Source: an archaeon
GTDB taxonomy: Archaea > Asgardarchaeota > Hermodarchaeia > Hermodarchaeales > Hermodarchaeaceae
Reading direction: 5' to 3'
DNA length: 10,687 nucleotides
Assembly (NCBI GenBank): GCA_016550395.1
Contig: JABXGY010000002.1
Coordinates: 1-10,687, forward strand
Positions 1 to 6,746 of this stretch are shown piece by piece (within the stretch, counting starts at the first letter, position 1; each line of letters begins with the position of its first letter). The notes below the pieces were generated by a model, which was not told where the DNA came from, did no database searches, and worked only from the letters and a program-made list of their open reading frames with translations. The position numbers and the translations under genes were made by a program.

Positions 1-1731
1 GATGGCGTTGATTTCGGCTGCGGCGACGCCTCCGATGAAGAGGAAGGTTTTGGCGAAGCCGGCGTGGGCCATGTTGAGGGCGAGGATTCGGGAGTAGCTG
101 ATGGTGTTGCTGATGCTTTCGATGAGTTTTTCGATGCCTTCCATGAATCCTTCCATGAGGCCGAAGGCGACCATGCCGCCGATGAGCAGGACGATGAGGG
201 GGAGGATAAGGAAGAGGATCATGTCGGTGAGTGGCCAGCTCATGAAGTTGATGCCGTATTGGAAGATCATGAAGGCGAGGCCCCAGAGGAAGAGGAGCCA
301 GATGATTGGGCCGAAGATGGCGTGTTTCCAGTCGCGGTGACGGATTTTGTTGATGGCGTCGAAGCCGATAGCGATGCTAAGATGGATGAAGCCGATGATG
401 ATGCTGAGGACGAAGAGGATCCAGGTGGGTGTGGCGATGGTGGGTGGGAGTCCTTCGGGCATTTCGAAGGCGCTGAACCAGATGGGTGTGGGGTGGTAGT
501 GGTGGTCGCCAGGGTGGAGGATCCATCCGTTCCAGGGGCTTTCGGGGGACAGAAACCAGTTAACACCACCATCGAAGTCGAAGAAACGAAAGAGGTTGAG
601 TAGGAAGCCTGACATGGTTTGGCCGAAGGGGGAGTATTTGAGTTGTTGATAGACGTAGGCACCGCCGATTTGGATGCCGGTGATGTCGATGCCGAGGAAT
701 TCGCCGTATAATATGCCGAAGAAGATGGAGGAGATGGCGATGAGCATGATGAGACCAGAGCCTTGGATGAAGTAGTTGACCATTTCGCCTGCGTCAACTT
801 TTCGGCGTTTAGCGATGAAGCCGAGAAGAGCGAAGAAGAAGAGGAGGATTCCGTGACCGATGTCTCCGAACATGAGACCGAAGATGATGGGAAAGCCAAT
901 TGCCATGAACCAAGCCGGATCGATTTCGAGATGGCTAGGTTTTCCAAAAGCGTTGGTTAGGTTTTGGAAGGATGTGAGCCAGCGAGGATTAGTTTGTTTG
1001 GTGGGAGGAGCTGTAGGTTCTGCTTCTGCAACGGCGCCTTCGAGTGGTCCGGTGTCATCGGGGTAGTGATCGTGTGTAGGGTGGTCAACGTGTTTGTGGA
1101 TTTCGATGGCGATGAGGTCGCTGTTGTGTTGGTCGATGGTTTTAGTGAATTGTTTGACTTTCTTTGAGGGTATCCACCCATACATGATGTAGGTGCGGTG
1201 CGTTTTGCCGAAGAGGGTTTTTGTTTCTTCAAGGTCGTGTTCACGTTTGACGATTTCTTCCCAGCCAAGGAGTTCACGCCTTTTCTCGTTAGCATAGGCT
1301 TCAATTTTCTTTTTGGTGGCTTTTTTTGCCTTTTTTTCTCCTGCGGTTTCAGCAGTTTCGAGTTCCTTGGTGAGGTCTTGAAAGTCATCTTCAATGGTTT
1401 TGAGGTGTTTTTCCACTGATTCGAAATAGGCTTGCTCTGGAATGTGGGGGACTTCTAATTTGTCTTTTATTTTTCCTCCGCGGTATACTTTCATATCACT
1501 GATGAGTGTGGTGATACGAGTGAGGAGGTTGGAGAGGTAGTAGTAGCGTTCAGAGGGTTCTACGGGTTTGAGGGCTTTGAGATGCGATTTGTTGCTTTCT
1601 TTGACGTCTGAAAAGTGTATGAGTTCAGTGCTGGCAATAAGGCGTAGCGCCGTGTCTAGATTCGTGTCGAGTACTACGGCTGTGAAGTTACTCATTTTCG
1701 CTGGGAGCATCGGAGCCAATTTTTCCACCAT
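1..1731 (-). CDS. atpI: V/A-type ATP synthase subunit I (partial, C-terminus beyond left edge)
   Basis: This is the membrane stator subunit of the archaeal/vacuolar ATPase, homologous to eukaryotic subunit a, which carries ions past the rotor ring. The frame is open for 577 codons with no stop and leaves the window, so roughly the last transmembrane helices are missing compared with the usual 640-700 residues. Residues 1-260 are a soluble arm with a Lys/Glu-rich coiled-coil stretch around 98-180. Hydrophobic segments lie near 278-307, 323-341, 436-457, 470-490, 502-524 and from 546. The family motif FGLMFGDIGHG is at 284-294. SYSRILALNMAHA at 545-557 holds Arg548, which aligns with the essential arginine of subunit a. 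Starts at 1731, 1710 and 1695 are all in frame after a TAA at 1752-1750; 1710 gives MLPAKMSNF, closest to the usual family N-terminus, and has GGTGGA 13 bases upstream. Codons are strongly C-ending, unlike the neighbours. It appears to be the first gene of its operon. Confidence 0.93.
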   Translation of the reverse strand, partial: MVEKLAPMLPAKMSNFTAVVLDTNLDTALRLIASTELIHFSDVKESNKSHLKALKPVEPSERYYYLSNLLTRITTLISDMKVYRGGKIKDKLEVPHIPEQAYFESVEKHLKTIEDDFQDLTKELETAETAGEKKAKKATKKKIEAYANEKRRELLGWEEIVKREHDLEETKTLFGKTHRTYIMYGWIPSKKVKQFTKTIDQHNSDLIAIEIHKHVDHPTHDHYPDDTGPLEGAVAEAEPTAPPTKQTNPRWLTSFQNLTNAFGKPSHLEIDPAWFMAIGFPIIFGLMFGDIGHGILLFFFALLGFIAKRRKVDAGEMVNYFIQGSGLIMLIAISSIFFGILYGEFLGIDITGIQIGGAYVYQQLKYSPFGQTMSGFLLNLFRFFDFDGGVNWFLSPESPWNGWILHPGDHHYHPTPIWFSAFEMPEGLPPTIATPTWILFVLSIIIGFIHLSIAIGFDAINKIRHRDWKHAIFGPIIWLLFLWGLAFMIFQYGINFMSWPLTDMILFLILPLIVLLIGGMVAFGLMEGFMEGIEKLIESISNTISYSRILALNMAHAGFAKTFLFIGGVAAAEINAI

Positions 1732-1930
1732 GAGCGCTGTGTTTTTTCTTTAGAAATGGAGATACACCAGTAACTGTGTAGGTAAAAAAGGCTTCCTCTT
1801 ATTTGGGCTCTTGCGGTTACCTTGCCCATAACATTTATGTAGAATATTGTTGTCATCGAGCATTGGTGAAAGCCAATGGGGTATTTAGTTTGCTATTAAG
1901 AGCACACTAGTAATCGGATACTCCATTTTG

Positions 1931-1950
1931 TTTTCGAAAATTTTTGTGAA
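1931..1950 (+). promoter_or_regulatory. Candidate TATA region for cysS
   Basis: A run TTTTCGAAAATTTTTGTG lies in an otherwise mixed-base region; its first ten bases are a perfect palindrome. As an archaeal TATA element centred near 1941 it would place transcription start near 1967, giving a leader of about 47 bases that contains the Shine-Dalgarno site. A competing element, GATTATAGAA at 1982-1991, is about 26 bases from the cysS ATG and would give a nearly leaderless transcript. The sequence alone does not decide between them. Confidence 0.3.
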
Positions 1951-1999
1951 TCCCTTACCCTTCTTTCAGAGTCAATGGAGGGATTATAGAAAACCAAAT

Positions 2000-2004
2000 G
2001 GAGG
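2000..2004 (+). promoter_or_regulatory. Ribosome binding site of cysS
   Basis: GGAGG ends 9 bases before the ATG at 2014. It fixes this ATG as the start rather than later methionines such as Met44, which would cut into the fold just before the first zinc-ligand cysteine. Confidence 0.75.
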
Positions 2005-2013
2005 ATTTCTTTC

Positions 2014-3513
2014 ATGACACGATTGGTTAGTCGAACAAATTCGCCCCACCAAAGTGGGAGTTCTGAGAAACAGCTTAGAATCTATAATTCACTTTCGAAG
2101 CGAAAGGAACAATTTGTCCCACTGGAACCTGGTAAGGTTCGTATGTATACCTGTGGATTAACTGTTAATTATTTAATGCACATCGGTCATGCACGGACGT
2201 ATATCTTCTGGGATGTTGTTGAACGGTTCTTGCGATACCTCGACTATGAGGTGACCCATGTTTCAAATGTGACTGATATTAGTGTCGATGATAATATCCT
2301 GAAACGAGTGAAAGCTAGCGATCAAGCTTTTCAACAACTTGTGACTCGTTACACGCAAGACTACTATCATGACCGGCATCTCCTAGGTGTCGCTGATCCC
2401 TATACTTATGCTATTGCGACACAGCACATCCAAGAAATGATCGAACTTGTCCAACGACTTCTTGACAAAGGTTTTGCCTATGAAGCAAAGGATGGTGTCT
2501 ACTTTCGAATTAACGTCTATCCCGAATATGGAAAGCTAGCGGGAATTGACCCCGATGCATTACGGATAGGAGCAGGGGGTCGCATCGACATGGACGAATA
2601 TGACAAAGAGAGTGTTGGTGATTTTGTCCTTTGGAAACGTGCCAAACCCGGTGAACCATTTTGGCACAGTCCTTGGGGACCTGGGCGTCCAGGCTGGCAC
2701 ATCGAATGCAGCGCCATGTCAGCTAAGTACCTGGGTCAAACTCTCGATATCTCCGGTGGAGGAGAGGATAACATCTTCCCTCACCACGAAAACTCCATTG
2801 CCCAAAGTGAAGCAGCTAATGGTACTACCTATGTACGCTACTGGATGCATGTTCGACATCTCCAGCTAGGGGACGAAAAAATGTCAAAGTCAACCGGGAA
2901 TTTTTTGACCGTCCGAGAAGCACTCGAGCAATACAATGTAGCTGCTCTCCGTCTTTTCCTCCTAAGTACTCACTATCGGAAACCACTAATGTTCAAAGAT
3001 ACCGCCATTCAACAAAGCCAAAGACAACTCGACCGATTTCGTCAGGTTCTATCTCGGCTTCAAGCCATAAAAGAAGGAAAAGTAAAGCTTAGTCAAGCCG
3101 AGAAACAGATTCTTGGTTCCATCAAAGAGACTAAGCAATCTTTTGAATCAGCCCTTCTGGATGATTTCAATACTGGTCGAGCTATCAATCATCTTATTCG
3201 GTTTGTAAACTTAATCCATTCCTTCCTTGATACGCAAAATAACATCACCACTGAAACTGTCCAAGAATTGCTGGCATTCTTTGAAAGTGTAGGTTCTGTA
3301 TTATTTGGGGACCTCTATACTCGTGAAATACAGTTGAAAGCAGATCCAGTTGTCTCCAAGTTAGTTGAATTGTTGTTACAAGAGCGGGAACAGTATCGAC
3401 ATCAACAACAATATCAGCAGGCGGATAGGATTCGCACTATCCTATCTGAGTTAGGATTTGAAATCACTGACACGAAATCAGGGACTCAATGGTGGATTAA
3501 GTCGAAAAGTTGA
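2014..3513 (+). CDS. cysS: Cysteinyl-tRNA synthetase
   Basis: This cytosolic class I aminoacyl-tRNA synthetase joins cysteine to tRNA-Cys with ATP. At 499 residues it is slightly longer than the usual 460-480, mainly through an N-terminal tail of about 20 residues. The HIGH signature is at 56-59 (HIGHARTY) and the KMSKS loop at 289-293 (EKMSKSTGNF). Likely zinc ligands are Cys47, Cys232 (HIECSAMSAKYLG) and His257 in FPHHENS. Residues 340-499 form the helical tRNA-binding half, with a Gln-rich stretch near 457-470 and the family's closing pattern (QADRIRTILSELG). Two conserved positions differ: CGLTVNY at 47-53 where CGPTVY(D) is usual, and Ser261 where the bacterial enzyme has the fourth ligand, Glu. 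The gene is monocistronic, divergent from atpI and convergent with the nuo-type operon. Codons are A/T-richer than in atpI. Confidence 0.97.
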   Translation: MTRLVSRTNSPHQSGSSEKQLRIYNSLSKRKEQFVPLEPGKVRMYTCGLTVNYLMHIGHARTYIFWDVVERFLRYLDYEVTHVSNVTDISVDDNILKRVKASDQAFQQLVTRYTQDYYHDRHLLGVADPYTYAIATQHIQEMIELVQRLLDKGFAYEAKDGVYFRINVYPEYGKLAGIDPDALRIGAGGRIDMDEYDKESVGDFVLWKRAKPGEPFWHSPWGPGRPGWHIECSAMSAKYLGQTLDISGGGEDNIFPHHENSIAQSEAANGTTYVRYWMHVRHLQLGDEKMSKSTGNFLTVREALEQYNVAALRLFLLSTHYRKPLMFKDTAIQQSQRQLDRFRQVLSRLQAIKEGKVKLSQAEKQILGSIKETKQSFESALLDDFNTGRAINHLIRFVNLIHSFLDTQNNITTETVQELLAFFESVGSVLFGDLYTREIQLKADPVVSKLVELLLQEREQYRHQQQYQQADRIRTILSELGFEITDTKSGTQWWIKSKS

Positions 3514-3530
3514 AAATAAAGAGAGTGAGA

Positions 3531-3556
3531 TGCGTCCACCTACTTTGGTGGGCGCA
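3531..3556. terminator. Hairpin between convergent genes, putative bidirectional terminator
   Basis: TGCGTCCACC at 3531-3540 pairs with GGTGGGCGCA at 3547-3556: a 10-bp stem with one G-T wobble and the 6-base loop TACTTT. It lies in the 52-base gap between the stop of cysS and the stop of the last operon gene. Read on the minus strand, the hairpin is followed by a T-rich stretch (complement of 3500-3530), as expected for termination of the operon. On the plus strand the following bases are not T-rich, so a role for cysS is less sure. Confidence 0.6.
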
Positions 3557-3565
3557 CTACTACCT

Positions 3566-5191
3566 TTATGGAATCATTCCTAGAACGCTTTGGGCTGCTG
3601 AGGTTGCTACGTCAAGGAAGAAAGTGGGGAAAAGTCCGATGCCAATGATGAAGACCATTAGAACACCAATAGCAAAGAGTAAGAGTGGATGAGCTTCCTT
3701 TGCAGTAGCGGCTTCTGGGCTGGGCTCTGAGAAGACAAGAATCTGAATCATGCGCAAGTAATAGACAACGCTGAAGGCGCTCATGAGTACCAGGATTATT
3801 GTTGCGATATAGGTCCCTGCAACGATGGATCCCCAGATGATGTAGAATTTGCTGTAAAATCCAATGAGTGGTGGGACACCAGCTAATGAGAGGGCACCGA
3901 TTGTGAAGCAGAACATAGTGAACGGCATTCGCCGACCTGCCCCCCGGAGTTTGTCTAGGTCTCGGGTATGGAGGGTATGCAAGAAAATTCCAGATATCAA
4001 GAAGAGCATGCCTTTAGCAAGCATATGGCTCGTGATATGGAATAAGCTGCCAGTGACAGAATATGTTAGAGCACTTTCATAGGTTCCTATGGGATAGGGT
4101 GGACTGGGGAAGAACAAAGGCATCAGGGCAATGCTGAAGCCGAAGATGATATATCCAACGTTTACTATCGTCGAGTAAGCAAGTAATCGTTTAAGGTCTT
4201 TTTGAGTGAGTGCCATAAGGTTCCCGTAGATCATGGTGAAGAGGGCAAACCAGCTAAGTATCGTCCCGTAGTAAACGAAGGTATAGGGATCATAGAAGAG
4301 GACAAGAAGGCGAATGATGGCATAACTACCAGTCATGATGACAACGCCACTTAGCATAGCACTAATCCCACTGGGGGCAGCAGGATGGGCATCTGGGAGC
4401 CAAGTGGCGAGTGGTGCAATTGCTGCTTTGACACCAAAACCGATGACTAAACCTACAATTGTAAATACGATTAGTCCGTAAAGCGGGGATGTGGCGGTTG
4501 GGGCAAGTGTAACGAGAATGCTTCCGATTTGATAGAGGTTAATTGTACCAGTTATTCCATAGAGGATAGACATGGTGAAGAGTACTAGTGTCGATCCCAC
4601 GGCGCTTAGTAATAAGTATTTGATACCTGCTTCTAGTGGTTCGGCCTCGTCTCTGCGGAAGGCAACTAAAACGTAGCTGCTTATCGACATGGTCTCCCAG
4701 AAGATGAAGAGGGTAAAGAAGTCGCCAGCCATGACGACACCAATCATTCCGCCCACAAGTGTAAGAAGGAGTCCATAATATAGGGAGAGTCGGGTGTCAT
4801 GTTCCATGTATTTTATCGAGTAGAGGGATACGAAGAACGCCAGGAACGAAAAGATTACTGCCATAAAAACAGTGAATAGATCTATTCGCAAGAAGGTGGC
4901 TCCTGTGGCAGCATCATATGCACCTAGAGGCCAATACCAGATGTTAATGGGATTAAATCCATTGTTGACAATCTGATACCAAAGTCCATAGGTGGTTCCC
5001 CAAGGGGTAACGATGGGAAAAGGTAGAACCAGAAAGAATATACTAATGAAAAAGAAAAGGGCTGAAAGTGCCCCCATAGCTACTTTTGCTCGTTCTTTTG
5101 TGAACCGACCAAGCAGGGCAATGATGAGTGCTCCAACGAAGAGTATCCAAAGGGGGATTAGTTGAATCCATTCTAAAGGTCCGATTGCCAT
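3566..5191 (-). CDS. nuoN: Proton-conducting antiporter-type subunit in the NuoN position (MrpD/MbhH-like)
   Basis: This 541-residue membrane protein belongs to the proton-conducting antiporter family shared by complex I, Fpo, Mbh and Mrp. The charged channel residues are visible: Glu166 in TM5 (FWETMSISSYVL), Lys255 in TM7 (GFGVKAAIAPLATWLPDAH), Lys393 (MLAKGMLFL) and Lys448 in TM12 (GFYSKFYIIWG). The TM12 lysine and the gene order point to subunit N. However, WETMSISSYVLVAF, LPDAHPAAPSGISAMLSGV and the MAGDFFTLF stretch look more like MrpD or MbhH than NuoN. The TM8 position usually held by lysine is Met286 (GVVIMTGSY). The start is set by GGAGGT at 5206-5201, 9 bases before the ATG and inside the 16-base gap after nuoM. 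It is the last gene of the operon. The family is certain; the exact subunit name is less so. Confidence 0.85.
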   Translation of the reverse strand: MAIGPLEWIQLIPLWILFVGALIIALLGRFTKERAKVAMGALSALFFFISIFFLVLPFPIVTPWGTTYGLWYQIVNNGFNPINIWYWPLGAYDAATGATFLRIDLFTVFMAVIFSFLAFFVSLYSIKYMEHDTRLSLYYGLLLTLVGGMIGVVMAGDFFTLFIFWETMSISSYVLVAFRRDEAEPLEAGIKYLLLSAVGSTLVLFTMSILYGITGTINLYQIGSILVTLAPTATSPLYGLIVFTIVGLVIGFGVKAAIAPLATWLPDAHPAAPSGISAMLSGVVIMTGSYAIIRLLVLFYDPYTFVYYGTILSWFALFTMIYGNLMALTQKDLKRLLAYSTIVNVGYIIFGFSIALMPLFFPSPPYPIGTYESALTYSVTGSLFHITSHMLAKGMLFLISGIFLHTLHTRDLDKLRGAGRRMPFTMFCFTIGALSLAGVPPLIGFYSKFYIIWGSIVAGTYIATIILVLMSAFSVVYYLRMIQILVFSEPSPEAATAKEAHPLLLFAIGVLMVFIIGIGLFPTFFLDVATSAAQSVLGMIP

Positions 5192-5207
5192 CTTTTTTCA
5201 ACCTCCA

Positions 5208-6734
5208 TTATGGGGGAACCATAGGTAGAAGCGGTGGAAGCGCAGTGAATAGTGGATTGAGTACGATTGCAGGCCAAATTCCTAGCACAATGATGAGGGC
5301 AGCCAGTATGATCATGGGGATGCGCATAGTCCAGGGGCTGTCCGTAGTGTTTTCTAAGTCGGTAGGAGTGGTACCGAAGAAAACGCGTTTGACAAACCAG
5401 AGGATGTAAGCTGCTGTTATGGCAGTGGATGCTACAGCAAACATCACTAAGAGAATAGTATAGCCGAGGGCACCACCAGCGAAGATGATCCATTCAGATG
5501 CAAATCCTGCTAAAGGTGGTGTTCCTGCAATGCTAAGTCCAGCGATTAGGGCAATTGTAGCCGTCCAAGGCATCTTCTTGGCAAGACCACCCATGCCATT
5601 GAGATCACGACCGCGAGTATGACTAATTTGTAGGATTAGGACACCAGCGACCATAAACAAGAGACCTTTGCCAAGAGCGTGGGTGAAGATATGGAAGGTG
5701 GCACCGATTACACCCAGAAGGACTGCGGTTCCTAAGCCAAAGAAAATGTAACCCATCTGGGAAACCGAAGAATAGGCAAAGAGACGTTTCGTGTCCTTTT
5801 GAGCTAGGGCCATAATACCCCCATAGATCATGGTGATTAGCCCGAAGATCATTAGGATAAGTGTAAAAGCGCCATAGGCGGGAAGCATGAATGTCATAAG
5901 AATTCTAACCATCGCATAAGCTGCGGTTTCAATCATAACACCTGACAAGATGACGCTGATTGGCGTGGGAGCTTCGGCGTGGGCATCTGGGAGCCAGGTG
6001 TGCAGTGGGAAAATTGCCATTTTAACAGCAAAGCCAATTGTAAGCAAGATGACAATGATTTTAGCGATTTCAAAAGCAAGGAGTTGAGCTGAATTAGATA
6101 AAGGCCAGATCCAAGATAGGTCAATGGTTGATCCGAGAAGTGATGACATATTCAGAGTGGGATTGCCACCAAGGTTTGAAAGGGACCACAGGCCAGCAAT
6201 ACCAACGATAATTAGGACAGCACCAACGTGCGTGAAGATGAAGTACTTAAGAGCGATGCTTGTAGATTGGGGTTTCGTTCCCCATTCTGCGATAAGGAAG
6301 TAGCTCGGTATGAGCATGAGCTCCCAGAGAATGTAAAACTGGAATAGGTTTGTCGCCATGACTACACCAAGTATACCAGCGTTGTACAGGAGCAGGAGGG
6401 CGAAATATCGGCCTTTTCCATGTTCTTTTTTCATGTAGGCGATTGAGTAGCTGGTGGCAGCAGTGGTCAGGATTAAAATGATTCCTGCAACCGTCACGCT
6501 GAGTCCATCTAATAGCCAGCCAAAGGCGAAGGGTCCCCAGAAGAACCCTTCCACGTAATAACCAATGGTAATAACTTCCCACCAGGCTAAACCAAAGGTG
6601 ACTAAACAAGCAAGCATAATGAGGAGGGAAAAGTAGCCAGAATATTGACCATTGCGTCGACCAATAATCCATGCGATTGGTGCGCCGATAATCATGAGCA
6701 ACATGGTGAATGTTAGATACCAGAAGAAAGCCAT
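5208..6734 (-). CDS. nuoM: Complex I/Fpo-like proton-pumping subunit M
   Basis: This 508-residue integral membrane protein is one of three antiporter-like channels that move protons as electrons pass through a complex I-type enzyme. It is NuoM-like in length and motifs: Glu138 in TM5 (ILWELMLIPSYFLI), Lys238 in TM7 (FAVKMAIFPLHTWLPDAH), AQKDTKRLFAYSSVSQMGY at 311-329, Lys356 (HALGKGLLF) and Glu414 in TM12 (GFASEWIIF). A TM12 glutamate instead of lysine is the mark of subunit M. Unusually, TM8 has Glu269 (GVMIETAAY) where NuoM of E. coli has a lysine. The AGGTGA site at 6747-6742, overlapping the nuoL stop, precedes the ATG by 7 bases, so translation is probably coupled to nuoL. Confidence 0.93.
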   Translation of the reverse strand: MAFFWYLTFTMLLMIIGAPIAWIIGRRNGQYSGYFSLLIMLACLVTFGLAWWEVITIGYYVEGFFWGPFAFGWLLDGLSVTVAGIILILTTAATSYSIAYMKKEHGKGRYFALLLLYNAGILGVVMATNLFQFYILWELMLIPSYFLIAEWGTKPQSTSIALKYFIFTHVGAVLIIVGIAGLWSLSNLGGNPTLNMSSLLGSTIDLSWIWPLSNSAQLLAFEIAKIIVILLTIGFAVKMAIFPLHTWLPDAHAEAPTPISVILSGVMIETAAYAMVRILMTFMLPAYGAFTLILMIFGLITMIYGGIMALAQKDTKRLFAYSSVSQMGYIFFGLGTAVLLGVIGATFHIFTHALGKGLLFMVAGVLILQISHTRGRDLNGMGGLAKKMPWTATIALIAGLSIAGTPPLAGFASEWIIFAGGALGYTILLVMFAVASTAITAAYILWFVKRVFFGTTPTDLENTTDSPWTMRIPMIILAALIIVLGIWPAIVLNPLFTALPPLLPMVPP

Positions 6735-6746
6735 TTTTGTGTCACC

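Larger units (their letters stand above)
1732..2013. other. Divergent intergenic region between atpI and cysS
   Basis: About 280 bases without a convincing gene. It must hold the promoters of both flanking genes. For the minus-strand gene, AT-rich TATA-like stretches lie at 1785-1792 and 1750-1758. For the plus strand, candidates lie at 1931-1945 and 1983-1990. A short inverted repeat, CATTGG at 1861-1866 and CCAATG at 1873-1878 with a 6-base loop, has no following T-run and no clear role. I see no tRNA, no long ORF and no mobile element. Confidence 0.6.

Noticed and set aside
64..603. Plus-strand 179-codon acidic ORF, and shorter ORFs at 763-960, 964-1167 and 1198-1419
   Set aside because: They lie antisense to the clear subunit I gene and exist only because its C-ending codons avoid stops on the other strand. 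Their composition is low-complexity and matches no family.
267..947. Minus-strand 226-codon Ser/Pro-rich ORF, and another at 957-1394
   Set aside because: They are frame-shifted shadows of subunit I on the same strand; the true frame is continuous and carries the family motifs through both intervals.
1861..1878. Inverted repeat CATTGG/CCAATG as terminator or operator
   Set aside because: A 6-bp stem with a mixed loop and no T-run, far from both starts, is expected by chance.
1732..2013. Possible tRNA or small RNA gene in the divergent region
   Set aside because: I found no cloverleaf arms, no TTCGA-type T-loop in context and no strong structured element.
3510..3692. Plus-strand 60-codon ORF overlapping the cysS stop by 4 bases
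   Set aside because: It is antisense to the end of the N-position antiporter gene and crosses the terminator hairpin; no family likeness.
5173..6672. Minus-strand ORFs of 106 codons (5173-5493) and 141 codons (6247-6672) inside nuoM
   Set aside because: They are out-of-frame with the intact nuoM gene and lack hydrophobic pattern or recognised motifs.
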